Positions 25,926 through 33,693 of a stretch of DNA of 64,000 nucleotides are shown in pieces. A program made the position numbers and the translations under genes. Under the pieces are notes generated by a model. It was not told the origin of the DNA and did not search any database. It worked only from the letters and a program-made list of their open reading frames with translations. This DNA is from Legionella quinlivanii (lineage in GTDB: Bacteria > Pseudomonadota > Gammaproteobacteria > Legionellales > Legionellaceae): assembly GCF_003265995.1 (NCBI RefSeq), contig NZ_MVJN01000005.1, positions 276,064 to 340,063 of the forward strand, in the 5' to 3' direction. How positions within the stretch are numbered: position 1 is the first letter of the stretch; every line of letters begins with the position of its first letter.

Positions 25926-28277
25926 ATGATTAATGATCTCTCCCACCTGAAAGAGTTCAACTTCAGCGATCAACAGGGAGTCAGCCAATCGATATTGAAG
26001 GATAAGATCCATCTTTTATACAAGCAGCTTCCTGTTGCTATTTTAGCAGAAGCCTTCGCGTATATTGTGTTTGCCTCAGGCATCTCATCCTATGGCCAAC
26101 ATCTGTTCAGTATGAAAATCTGGCTGGTTTATATGATTATCGTAACCCTGTCAGGGTTAACCTTATACCTTACCTTTCGATTTAAACCACAGGCACTCTC
26201 CTATCGGATATGGTTATTACAATTCGCTTTGTTTTGTTTTCTGTCAGGCTCAGGATGGGGCCTGGCCAGCGTGTTGCTGATCCCTGCAGACAGTATTCTG
26301 CACCAGGCATTTGCGATCATCCTTATTTTCGGCCTGCTTGCCGGAGCTGTTCCATTTCTTTCTCCATTGATTAGTATTTATGCTTTATTTCTATTACCCA
26401 CTGCGCTTCCTTTAATAATATGGCTTTTTATGCAAAGCGAAATTCATGTTCTGATTGCCTATTGCGCCATCATATACGCACTGGTTGCTTTAGCGAGTAG
26501 TCTCTATGCCAATCAATATTTAACTAATGCACTTTCTCTGGCTTATAAAAATATCAATCTTGACAGCATCAATCAGTTACTTGAAAAAAAAGTAGCCCTG
26601 CGAACCCGCGAGCTGGAGCAGAACCTTGCCCTCACCCGCTCCACACTGGAGTCCACTGCTGACGGCATTATTGTAGTAAATCGTGCAGGAAAACTCGATT
26701 ATTACAATCAGAGGTTTCTCGACCTGTGGCAGGCAGCCTTCACCACTCAACCTCGAATCAGCATTCAGGAATTTTTCCCAACGCTTTTGCACGAGCTTAA
26801 AAATCCGGAAGCATTTCGAAAAATATTAGAAAAACTGAGCATTGATCCGGAAAGAGAATATGCTGACGAATTTGCTTTGCGCAATGGCCATATACTTGAA
26901 TGGAACTCAAAGCCACACCGTCTGGGGAACGCAGTTGCCGGGCGCGTATGGAGTTTTCGCGACATCAGCCAGCGCAAGCAAATGGAATTGCAGCTTGCTT
27001 TTCAGGCTAATCATGATCAGTTGACTGGCCTTCCCAACCGAAAACTGCTCTATGATCGTATTATTCACGGCATTCATTTTGCCAAGCGAAATCATAATAA
27101 ACTACTGCTTATTTTTTTAGATATCGATAATTTTAAACTTATCAATGACAATCTTGGCCATGAAATTGGCGATGAATTGCTCCAGCAGATTACCCAGCGT
27201 CTTAAGCTCGCTACTCGAGAAAGCGATACCCTGGCACGTTTTGGCGGCGATAAATTTGTTGTTTTATATGCGATCAAAAACTACAGACATGCTGTAATGC
27301 TCTGTAAACGGATTTTGTCAGTAATGACTAAATCCGTTTATATTCATCCTCATGAAATTGTCGTCACGGCGAGCCTTGGTGTAAGCATGTATCCCAAGGA
27401 CGGTACCGAGGTTGTCACTTTACTGACCAATGCCGAAATGGCCATGTATCAGGCTAAAAACATGGGCCGTAATAACTACCAGTTATATGACGAATCCATT
27501 CGCAATCAGGCCCGTCAAAGCCTTCAATTACAGATGGAATTGCGAACTGCCCTGGTGAAAAAAGAGTTTTTCCTTCTCTACCAGCCGATAATTCAGTTAA
27601 GCAGCGGGCAGATTGTTGGAGTTGAGGCCTTGCTGCGCTGGCAACACCCCACGAAAGGGATTATTTTACCTCATGAATTCATTACCATAGCTGAAGACTC
27701 CGGTATCATCATACCGCTTGGGGAATGGATTTTTAAAACGGCCTGCACCCAGAATAAGACCTGGCAAGACCAGGGATTAAACCCTATTCGCATGGCTATT
27801 AACGTTTCCGGAATTCAATTACTAAGGGATGACTTTGCCGCCTGCATTGATCGCTGCCTCGCAGAAAGCGCGCTTCCACCCCATTATATTGAAATTGAAT
27901 TAACAGAAAGCGTGATTATGGACAAACAGCAGCAACATATTAATTTGTTGAATGTGCTTAAAAACCGAGGCGTTCAACTTTGCATTGACGATTTTGGAAC
28001 CGGTTATTCAAGCTTAAGCTATTTGCGTGATTTTCCTGTTGCAAAAATTAAAATTGACCAATCCTTTGTTGAAAAATGCCCTTTTGACCCTAACAATAAT
28101 TCCATTGTGGAAGCCATTATCGCTATGAGCCACGGATTAAAAATGCGCGTTTTAGCAGAGGGCATTCAAAATGCAGAGCAGTTACAATTTCTCAAAGACT
28201 TAGGCTGTGATGAAGGCCAGGGTTTTTATTTTAATCAGGCACTTTCAGCGGACGAAATAGCAAAATTAATTGCCTGA
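25926..28277 (+). CDS. Membrane PAS-GGDEF-EAL protein, probable c-di-GMP phosphodiesterase
   Basis: Product of 783 aa (786 if started at 25917; the ATG at 25926 has GGGGA at better spacing). Six or so membrane segments occupy about residues 35-200, then a short coiled coil, a PAS-like domain (about 240-350), GGDEF (360-525) and EAL (540-786). The GGDEF signature is degenerate, GGDKF (443-447 in the longer numbering), predicting no cyclase activity. The EAL domain keeps EALLRW (E570), ELTES, DDFGTGYSS, KIDQSF and AEGI, so c-di-GMP hydrolysis is predicted. Position beside the polysaccharide genes suggests it tunes the level of c-di-GMP controlling that pathway. Confidence 0.88.
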   Translation: MINDLSHLKEFNFSDQQGVSQSILKDKIHLLYKQLPVAILAEAFAYIVFASGISSYGQHLFSMKIWLVYMIIVTLSGLTLYLTFRFKPQALSYRIWLLQFALFCFLSGSGWGLASVLLIPADSILHQAFAIILIFGLLAGAVPFLSPLISIYALFLLPTALPLIIWLFMQSEIHVLIAYCAIIYALVALASSLYANQYLTNALSLAYKNINLDSINQLLEKKVALRTRELEQNLALTRSTLESTADGIIVVNRAGKLDYYNQRFLDLWQAAFTTQPRISIQEFFPTLLHELKNPEAFRKILEKLSIDPEREYADEFALRNGHILEWNSKPHRLGNAVAGRVWSFRDISQRKQMELQLAFQANHDQLTGLPNRKLLYDRIIHGIHFAKRNHNKLLLIFLDIDNFKLINDNLGHEIGDELLQQITQRLKLATRESDTLARFGGDKFVVLYAIKNYRHAVMLCKRILSVMTKSVYIHPHEIVVTASLGVSMYPKDGTEVVTLLTNAEMAMYQAKNMGRNNYQLYDESIRNQARQSLQLQMELRTALVKKEFFLLYQPIIQLSSGQIVGVEALLRWQHPTKGIILPHEFITIAEDSGIIIPLGEWIFKTACTQNKTWQDQGLNPIRMAINVSGIQLLRDDFAACIDRCLAESALPPHYIEIELTESVIMDKQQQHINLLNVLKNRGVQLCIDDFGTGYSSLSYLRDFPVAKIKIDQSFVEKCPFDPNNNSIVEAIIAMSHGLKMRVLAEGIQNAEQLQFLKDLGCDEGQGFYFNQALSADEIAKLIA

Positions 28278-28359
28278 TTCCATATCATAAAATCTATTTT
28301 TTTTACAACTAAAAATAATTAAGCTAGAATGAATCCTTTTTAAACAACTAAGGTTGCTA

Positions 28360-29586
28360 ATGTTACTCGTAAAAAAAGCCATTCGGCTTCTTAAATTCAC
28401 TTCTTCAAATCCATTTGACAATGTAGATTCAGCGAGCCTTTATACAACATTATTACAAAGCGAATCACCCCAGGAACAAGCCATTTATTCTTTATTTACA
28501 CGTAATAATAACATGGCTCGCTCATTGCAGGAAAAATTACTGTTTCTCTGGATTCAAAATCCTTCAAGATTAACCAATGCAAATTACAGTAAATTCTATG
28601 AAATTTTGAAGAACTCACTAAGCAATTCGTCCACCAGTCCTCGCTATAAAATGCGTGCTGGATGGTTAATGGCTATTTTATCCAATACACTTCCCGAAGA
28701 GTTCAAAAACACGGTCGCGTCTATTGATCAGGACTCTTTTATTCCAGGTTTCGCAGATTTCTACCCCACCAGAAAAGTGTTAGAGTTCTTACAGGCTATG
28801 CGAGTGAGGGCTGAGAATCCATCAGGGTTGATTACGAATTACTATTTCGTGTCTACAGCCCATCTTAAAGTCGAAGATATAGAGGAAATTTTACCCATGT
28901 ACCTGGGAGATTTTAGAAAAAATCAACCCACTTTAGATCTTAACGATCAGCTTTTTCCACTCCTGGCTTTTCTTGAATGCATGAGTGATGAACAACGCCT
29001 TAAAGCATTTAATCAGATTGTAAAATGCGTACAAATAGAACCCTTATCCTTTATAAAAGAAATCCTTAACCGATTTCTGGCACAAGCCAGCGATAATTTG
29101 ATCGCTCAAATAAAAAACCAAGTCACAGATGACTTTGTGAAAAGAAACTCTCCTGAGCATCAAGGGTCCATTAATGAGAAATATTACAGGATCTATGATC
29201 TGCATAATTTTATGAATACTCTTATAGAGCAACCTCATCAAGAGAAAAGAGCCGACATTGCTACACCAACGAACGAAAATGAATTATCGCGCTTCATTGA
29301 TGATTTATTTAAAAATCTCCAAACGTATCCGAGAACATTGGCTGCCTATGAAGGAGCTTTTAGAACCTTAATGCAACTAGTGTTTAGCAATGATCAAGCA
29401 AGAGTAATCATTAAAGAGAAAATTGATCAGAACTATGACGCTCAAAAATGCAATATCTATTGTCGTTTCCAGCAGCAGCTAAGGGCGGCCTGCATACTGA
29501 AAACCTGCCTTCCAAACACGCTTCAGGCCTGCCAGGAATCAGTGGATACGCAAACCATGATGTCTGAAGCAATCGCCTCAATCTGA
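28360..29586 (+). CDS. Hypothetical protein, 408 aa
   Basis: Not recognised. The start is the ATG at 28360, preceded by AAGG six bases upstream. An in-frame TTG six bases earlier is less likely. The product is soluble and mostly helical, A/T-rich in coding sequence, with no signal peptide or membrane segment. The C-terminus ends in short polar residues (TQTMMSEAIASI). Orphan, A/T-rich, helical proteins of this size in Legionella are often Dot/Icm substrates; that is only a guess here. It converges on the PriC-like gene 7 bp away. Confidence 0.75.
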   Translation: MLLVKKAIRLLKFTSSNPFDNVDSASLYTTLLQSESPQEQAIYSLFTRNNNMARSLQEKLLFLWIQNPSRLTNANYSKFYEILKNSLSNSSTSPRYKMRAGWLMAILSNTLPEEFKNTVASIDQDSFIPGFADFYPTRKVLEFLQAMRVRAENPSGLITNYYFVSTAHLKVEDIEEILPMYLGDFRKNQPTLDLNDQLFPLLAFLECMSDEQRLKAFNQIVKCVQIEPLSFIKEILNRFLAQASDNLIAQIKNQVTDDFVKRNSPEHQGSINEKYYRIYDLHNFMNTLIEQPHQEKRADIATPTNENELSRFIDDLFKNLQTYPRTLAAYEGAFRTLMQLVFSNDQARVIIKEKIDQNYDAQKCNIYCRFQQQLRAACILKTCLPNTLQACQESVDTQTMMSEAIASI

Positions 29587-29593
29587 GCTAACA

Positions 29594-30124
29594 TTAAAAA
29601 TGCTGATTAATTGCCTTGGCGTAGGTTTCCTGCGCCTCGGTTAATCGCTTTTCTGCTGCACCCAATTCGGCCATCAGCACCAGTTGCTGCTCTTTCCTGT
29701 CACCAAGCGCAGACAATCTTGCCGCCAGCGCATCTCGCTGTTCAGTGAATGATTGAATTTGCTCTTCAAGAGACGCCAGCCATTGCTGGCGAGTGCTTAG
29801 AGCCTGCAGCATAAAGCTCGCCGTGTCCGCTGTTTTTTTAATAGACGCCTTACACTGACATAATCTGACCAGAATATTAATTTTCTGATGAATACGCTCG
29901 GCAAGGTAATTGGCAGCCTGCGAATTGGCTTGTATGGCCAGCCGCTCAATATCCCTTTTAATTTCGGCAATAAAATTGTCGGCTTTGGGCTCAAACTGAT
30001 AGTGAAAAATGCCCGGCGGCAAACTTTGCCAGGATATCTGCACACCCGGCTTACTCAGATTCCAGGCTAGCTCAGGTAGTCTGGATTTAAGACCTTGCAG
30101 CATTATCCCTATGTTTTCTAACAT
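29594..30124 (-). CDS. PriC-like protein
   Basis: Product of 176 aa, tentatively similar to primosomal replication protein N'' (PriC), which helps reload DnaB at stalled forks. The resemblance lies in the central pattern HYQFEPKADNFIAEIKRDI followed by ANYLAERIHQKINILVRL, which matches the PriC phe/leu-rich helix pattern and LxERlxxQIxAL segment. The C-terminal 70 residues are a predicted coiled coil (Q/E/A-rich, LASLEEQIQSFTEQRDALAA). The start overlaps the end of the preceding gene by 7 bp (ATGTTAGA), so it is translationally coupled to it. The identification should be treated as provisional. Confidence 0.5.
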   Translation of the reverse strand: MLENIGIMLQGLKSRLPELAWNLSKPGVQISWQSLPPGIFHYQFEPKADNFIAEIKRDIERLAIQANSQAANYLAERIHQKINILVRLCQCKASIKKTADTASFMLQALSTRQQWLASLEEQIQSFTEQRDALAARLSALGDRKEQQLVLMAELGAAEKRLTEAQETYAKAINQHF

Positions 30125-31026
30125 GGACTCATACCTGGCGATGTGTCTGGTTCCTCAAATTCTTTCACATCCGCTAACTCAGGCTTTTGAACCAGCTCAT
30201 GCATTTTCCACCTATCCAGTAAATAGCGGCAAAACTGTCGACCGCTTTCTTTTGGAAAATCATTCTCGAGCAGATATTGATGTACATCACTAAGAGCATT
30301 GGTGTTTAAAAAATTAAGCCACAGCGGATATTTAGTCAGAATAGTAAGCATCACTGTTCGATCATAGCGTACCAGTCCATTAATTGCTTTAGTCATTTTT
30401 GAGTCGCAGTCAGGCTCCTCACTATTGGCTATCTGTTCCAGGGAGCGGTATAAATAACTCACCTGCCATTTTCTTTTCAAAAGTGGCAGAGACTGCGGAT
30501 TCCCATCCAGCAGCTCGCTTACCGCCTGCTGAATATCTTTTCGATCTTGAAAATAACGCTGAAGCTTTCTTTTCGACGGATCTGAAAAATTGTTTTTATC
30601 CATTAAAGAATGAAGGGATTCAAGTGCTTTAATTTCCAATCGATGCAGCCAATGAAAATATTTTTCAAAAATCAGCAAAACACTGGTTTCATCATACTCA
30701 ATAAGCGCCATTATCGCGCCAGGGATTTTTTGAGAGTAGTCGTCAGACTCTTTTGCCTTGAGGATAAAGCGTTGCAAACCATGATATAAATACTCTAACT
30801 GCCAAGGCTTGAAAAATCTCAGCCATTCGGGATAATTAGTCAGCAGGTCTAAAATTGCCTCATCGCAGTGGTTCATCAGAGTGAACAATTGCAAACCCTC
30901 AGGATCTTTTTCAAGTGAGTCTTCCAGCATCAGCCAGATATTTTTCCGATTGTTTCGATACCCTTTGGAGCGATCATAGGAGTCTTCACTCAAAAAAGTC
31001 TTAAAAAAAAGATTCATATTTAACAT
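30118..31026 (-). CDS. Hypothetical repeat protein, 302 aa
   Basis: Not recognised. The ATG at 31026 follows GAAGG by seven bases; a TTG at 31050 is poorer. The protein contains an internal duplication of about 100 residues. Unit 1 runs from WQLEYLYHGLQRFILK to LQRYFQDRKD, and unit 2 from WQVSYLYRSLEQIANS to FCRYLLDRWKM, each with a central ALxxYDxTxxLxI..KY..WL motif. An incomplete further copy lies upstream (LLTNYPEWLRFF). The pattern suggests an all-helical solenoid. Located beside the PriC-like gene (7-bp overlap) and divergent from tRNA-Lys. Confidence 0.75.
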   Translation of the reverse strand: MLNMNLFFKTFLSEDSYDRSKGYRNNRKNIWLMLEDSLEKDPEGLQLFTLMNHCDEAILDLLTNYPEWLRFFKPWQLEYLYHGLQRFILKAKESDDYSQKIPGAIMALIEYDETSVLLIFEKYFHWLHRLEIKALESLHSLMDKNNFSDPSKRKLQRYFQDRKDIQQAVSELLDGNPQSLPLLKRKWQVSYLYRSLEQIANSEEPDCDSKMTKAINGLVRYDRTVMLTILTKYPLWLNFLNTNALSDVHQYLLENDFPKESGRQFCRYLLDRWKMHELVQKPELADVKEFEEPDTSPGMSPC

Positions 31027-31146
31027 ATCTGCGCCTTCACCGACTCGCAAAATTAATCGAACAAATAGGCTATTGTAAGCCTTTTGAGCAATTTTATAAA
31101 TAAGCGTTCTAACTCCACCCGCACTCAGAGCTTATTCATAAAGCGC

Positions 31147-31174
31147 TTGAATTTTTTATTTAAAAAGGTATGCT
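31147..31174 (+). promoter_or_regulatory. Promoter of tRNA-Lys
   Basis: TTGAAT (31147-31152), 16-bp A/T-rich spacer, TATGCT (31169-31174). Transcription would begin near 31181, about five bases before the mature tRNA 5' end. Confidence 0.65.
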
Positions 31175-31185
31175 TTGTAATTGTG

Positions 31186-31261
31186 GGGCCGTTAGCTCAG
31201 CTGGTAGAGCAGGAGGCTCTTAACCTCTGTGTCATAGGTTCGATCCCTATACGGCCCACCA
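31186..31261 (+). tRNA. tRNA-Lys (anticodon CTT)
   Basis: A 76-nt cloverleaf with a 7-bp acceptor stem GGGCCGT/ACGGCCC, D-arm GCTCAGCTGGTAGAGC, anticodon stem GGAGG/CCTCT around loop CTCTTAA with anticodon CTT at 31219-31221, T-arm CATAGGTTCGATCCCTATA-like stem, and an encoded CCA end. It reads AAG codons. Confidence 0.96.
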
Positions 31262-31264
31262 TTT

Positions 31265-31289
31265 AAAATCAAGTAATTAGCTTGATTTT
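31265..31289 (+). terminator. Hairpin after tRNA-Lys
   Basis: AAAATCAAG (31265-31273) pairs perfectly with CTTGATTTT (31281-31289) across a 7-nt loop, four bases after CCA. The T run is inside the stem, so it is a plausible but short intrinsic terminator. Confidence 0.55.
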
Positions 31290-31421
31290 GCATCGCTAAC
31301 CATTCAGCAGCAGCTCACAAATGCTCACCAGAAAATAATAGCAATATCTTGATTATTTAGAAGCCTAGGAATTGCTTTTTTGTTTTTGATGGCTCAGGGT
31401 CTGCCTTTGTTCACAAATAAA

Positions 31422-32285
31422 TTAATTTGGCTTTTTGCTTTGATCTATTTGTTCGATTAGTTCTGTAGGTAGTATATTCTTATCGGTATCAATGCTGGAG
31501 GATATACTGCCCTTAAAGATACTCAGTTTTTGAAGTGATGGTAAAGGTTTAATTAATGCTTTTAATTTAGTTTTCAGGTCATAGGAGGGGTCTAAATTTA
31601 ACGATTTATTATCAAATTTATTAAAATCATCGATTATTTCATTAGTATATTTATTATACATATTTAAATATTCAATTGGGTTTCTAATATTACTCAAAGC
31701 CAGGTTTCTTTTTTCAGCGATGGTAATCACTGTTGAGCAAAGCCTTTCAAGGTTCTCTCTTTTGGAATCAAAAGTGGATGCAGTAAAATGAGATCCAAGC
31801 GGATTGCCAACTATAGAAGTATTTTTGAGAAGTCCAAGAGTAAATTCCATTATATCTTCTGAGGAAACGTTTTTATCAAGAGTGCGAATAGTCAGTTTCT
31901 TGATGGAATTAGTATCAGCTACTGCCTGAGAAAATTTTTTTAATGCCTCACCGTTAATATTCCCTATAATAACTAATTGCTCATATTCTTTTCCTTCTCT
32001 TAATTGTTTGCATAAGGTACTAATAGATGCATTTCCTAAATTACGATGGCTTATATAAAGATCATTTATAACATGGTTTAAAGGTTTTAATCGAATTAAA
32101 CTTGATAATGCATAATCACTAATAGAACCAGGAGATTTGAAGTGAAATTTACTTTCCCAATCAGGGTTTGCTCTTATGCATTGTATTAATTCAATAATCT
32201 CATCACGATTTATAGTTAATGAATCACCCAATTCAACAAAAGCAGCTGTTGAAAGTTCTTCTTTTAACTCTGGTGCTAGAGGCAT
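31422..32285 (-). CDS. Hypothetical protein, LRR-like, 287 aa
   Basis: Not firmly recognised. Very A/T-rich coding sequence, unlike the flanking housekeeping genes. Residues about 70-160 show degenerate repeats of the ribonuclease-inhibitor-type leucine-rich pattern (VINDLYISHRNLGNASISTL, then QLVIIGNINGEALKKFSQAV, then IKKLTIRTLDKNVSSEDIME), with L.I spacings of about 28 residues. No signal peptide. LRR-like, A/T-rich orphan proteins are common among Legionella effectors, so this is a candidate translocated substrate by analogy only. Confidence 0.7.
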   Translation of the reverse strand: MPLAPELKEELSTAAFVELGDSLTINRDEIIELIQCIRANPDWESKFHFKSPGSISDYALSSLIRLKPLNHVINDLYISHRNLGNASISTLCKQLREGKEYEQLVIIGNINGEALKKFSQAVADTNSIKKLTIRTLDKNVSSEDIMEFTLGLLKNTSIVGNPLGSHFTASTFDSKRENLERLCSTVITIAEKRNLALSNIRNPIEYLNMYNKYTNEIIDDFNKFDNKSLNLDPSYDLKTKLKALIKPLPSLQKLSIFKGSISSSIDTDKNILPTELIEQIDQSKKPN

Positions 32286-32491
32286 ACCATTTCCATCTTT
32301 CTATATATTTAGTACTATTATAGCAGAGTGATAAAATCGTCCTTATTGATTAATTACAAGTCGTAACGATCCGATTACAAACAATCTTCTGTGCAAAACT
32401 TGAATTCCCGCATTAAAATATAGCCACCTCACCGCAGTACATGGTCAATTATTAATGGCTTTTATCGGCTTATTGGAGAATTGTTTTAAAG

Positions 32492-32680
32492 ATGGCAATG
32501 CCTCCAGTAAAATTATCTGATCCTCAATTCACCGAAAATGATATCGTTGTTACCAGGCAGCTTTTAACAAATATCCCTTCTGATCTTCCGCATTATGCCA
32601 CGGCTTTAACCCTGCAAGGTTTTATGCATGAAGAAAAAATCTGCATTTCTATTAAACTCTTTCTCAATGAAAAAGCTTGA
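32492..32680 (+). CDS. Small uncertain ORF, 62 aa
   Basis: Reads MAMPPVKLSDPQFTENDIVV and continues to a stop at 32680, inside the MerR -35 box. Possible ribosome site GGAGAA is 12 bases before the ATG, somewhat far. The N-terminal half has ordinary coding composition, while the end (EEKICISIKLFLNEKA) reads like noncoding sequence, so it may be a fragment whose original 3' end was lost. No family recognised. Confidence 0.3.
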   Translation: MAMPPVKLSDPQFTENDIVVTRQLLTNIPSDLPHYATALTLQGFMHEEKICISIKLFLNEKA

Positions 32681-32707
32681 CCCTATAGTAACTATAGGCT
32701 TTATCTT
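32677..32707 (+). promoter_or_regulatory. MerR-type operator-promoter (19-bp spacer)
   Basis: TTGACC (32677-32682) and TATCTT (32702-32707) are 19 bp apart. The spacer region holds a perfect dyad CCTATAGTAACTATAGG (32682-32698, 8-1-8). Overlong 19-bp spacing with a centred dyad is diagnostic of MerR-family promoters, which the bound regulator untwists when activated. It lies 29 bp before the MerR-type gene, so the regulator and the downstream SDR gene are probably its targets. Confidence 0.85.
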
Positions 32708-32735
32708 GTTCATCAACAGGCAGGAGATAAGAACA

Positions 32736-33692
32736 ATGGCTGAATGGCTGGTTAAAAGTTTAAGTCAATTAACGGGCGTTTCTGTACAGACACTGCATCA
32801 TTATGATCGCATTGATTTGTTAAAACCTTCTCTACGTCTTGTTAATGGTTATCGTGTTTATACAGAAAAAGATTTATTAAAACTTCAGCAAATCATTGCT
32901 TTGAAATTTTTCGGATTTGAGCTGTCACATATTAAAGAGTTACTCGAGAATGAGGGTGATGCCCTGGACCATTTTGCTACCCAGGCACAGGTATTAGAAA
33001 AAAAGGCTTATGCTTTGCTGGAAGGTGCTAAAGCCTTGAAAAATATTACCTCAGCCATGAATAAGAGCCAACCAATTCCCTGGAAATCACTGATTGCGCT
33101 TATTGAGGTATATCAGATGACAGTCAAACTCGAGCATTCATGGGTTAAAGACATTTTTACCCCTGAGGAATTAAGAGAATATGCGGCTTTTAAAAAAGAA
33201 ACGGATGAATCAAAGCAACGCGCTTTTTTTGAAAAAAAACTATCTTATTTAATCCATGAAGTGGGCAGAAATTTACATCGCGATCCCTCTTCTGAAATTG
33301 GTATTCGTTTGGGCGAAGAATGCATGATGAATATCAACCAGTTATATGGAAAGAAATATGCTCATTTGCGAACTAAACAGTTTGAAAAAGGATTCGCCAA
33401 TGGATTAGGACTAAAAGAAAGAGGCCTGACATCTGAAATTGTGAACTGGATGCAAAAAAGTATCAGCGCTTACTGGCAGGCCACTTTTTATGAACTGATT
33501 AAAACCTTTGGGGAAATTCCTGAAAAGGATTTTTTATCGCGCTGGAATGAGTTAATCGATGAGCGCTGCGGGAATAATTTTGAGCATAAACAAAGGGTCT
33601 ATGAACAGTTTTTAAAGGATGACAATGTCCCTGATGAAACAAAAGACTGGTTAAACCATTTAATGATAAATAACAATAATGTAGGGGGTTAA
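32736..33692 (+). CDS. MerR-family regulator, TipA-like
   Basis: Regulator of 318 aa. The N-terminal MerR winged helix is clear (SLSQLTGVSVQTLHHYDRID, then LVNGYRVYTEKDLLKLQQI, residues about 5-60), followed by the dimerisation coiled coil (about 80-115) and a large C-terminal domain of about 190 residues resembling the TipAS ligand-binding fold (FTPEELREYAAFKKETDES). TipA-type regulators bind structurally diverse small molecules. Start chosen at 32736 with AGGAGA eight bases upstream; the longer frame from 32628 would run through the operator. It is followed one base later by the SDR gene. Confidence 0.87.
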   Translation: MAEWLVKSLSQLTGVSVQTLHHYDRIDLLKPSLRLVNGYRVYTEKDLLKLQQIIALKFFGFELSHIKELLENEGDALDHFATQAQVLEKKAYALLEGAKALKNITSAMNKSQPIPWKSLIALIEVYQMTVKLEHSWVKDIFTPEELREYAAFKKETDESKQRAFFEKKLSYLIHEVGRNLHRDPSSEIGIRLGEECMMNINQLYGKKYAHLRTKQFEKGFANGLGLKERGLTSEIVNWMQKSISAYWQATFYELIKTFGEIPEKDFLSRWNELIDERCGNNFEHKQRVYEQFLKDDNVPDETKDWLNHLMINNNNVGG

Positions 33693-33693
33693 A

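Noticed and set aside
25809..26012. A 67-aa minus-strand frame
   Set aside because: It lies over the start of the GGDEF-EAL gene and has no supporting signal.
31084..31266. A 60-aa frame over the tRNA-Lys gene
   Set aside because: It reads straight through the cloverleaf, so it is not a gene.
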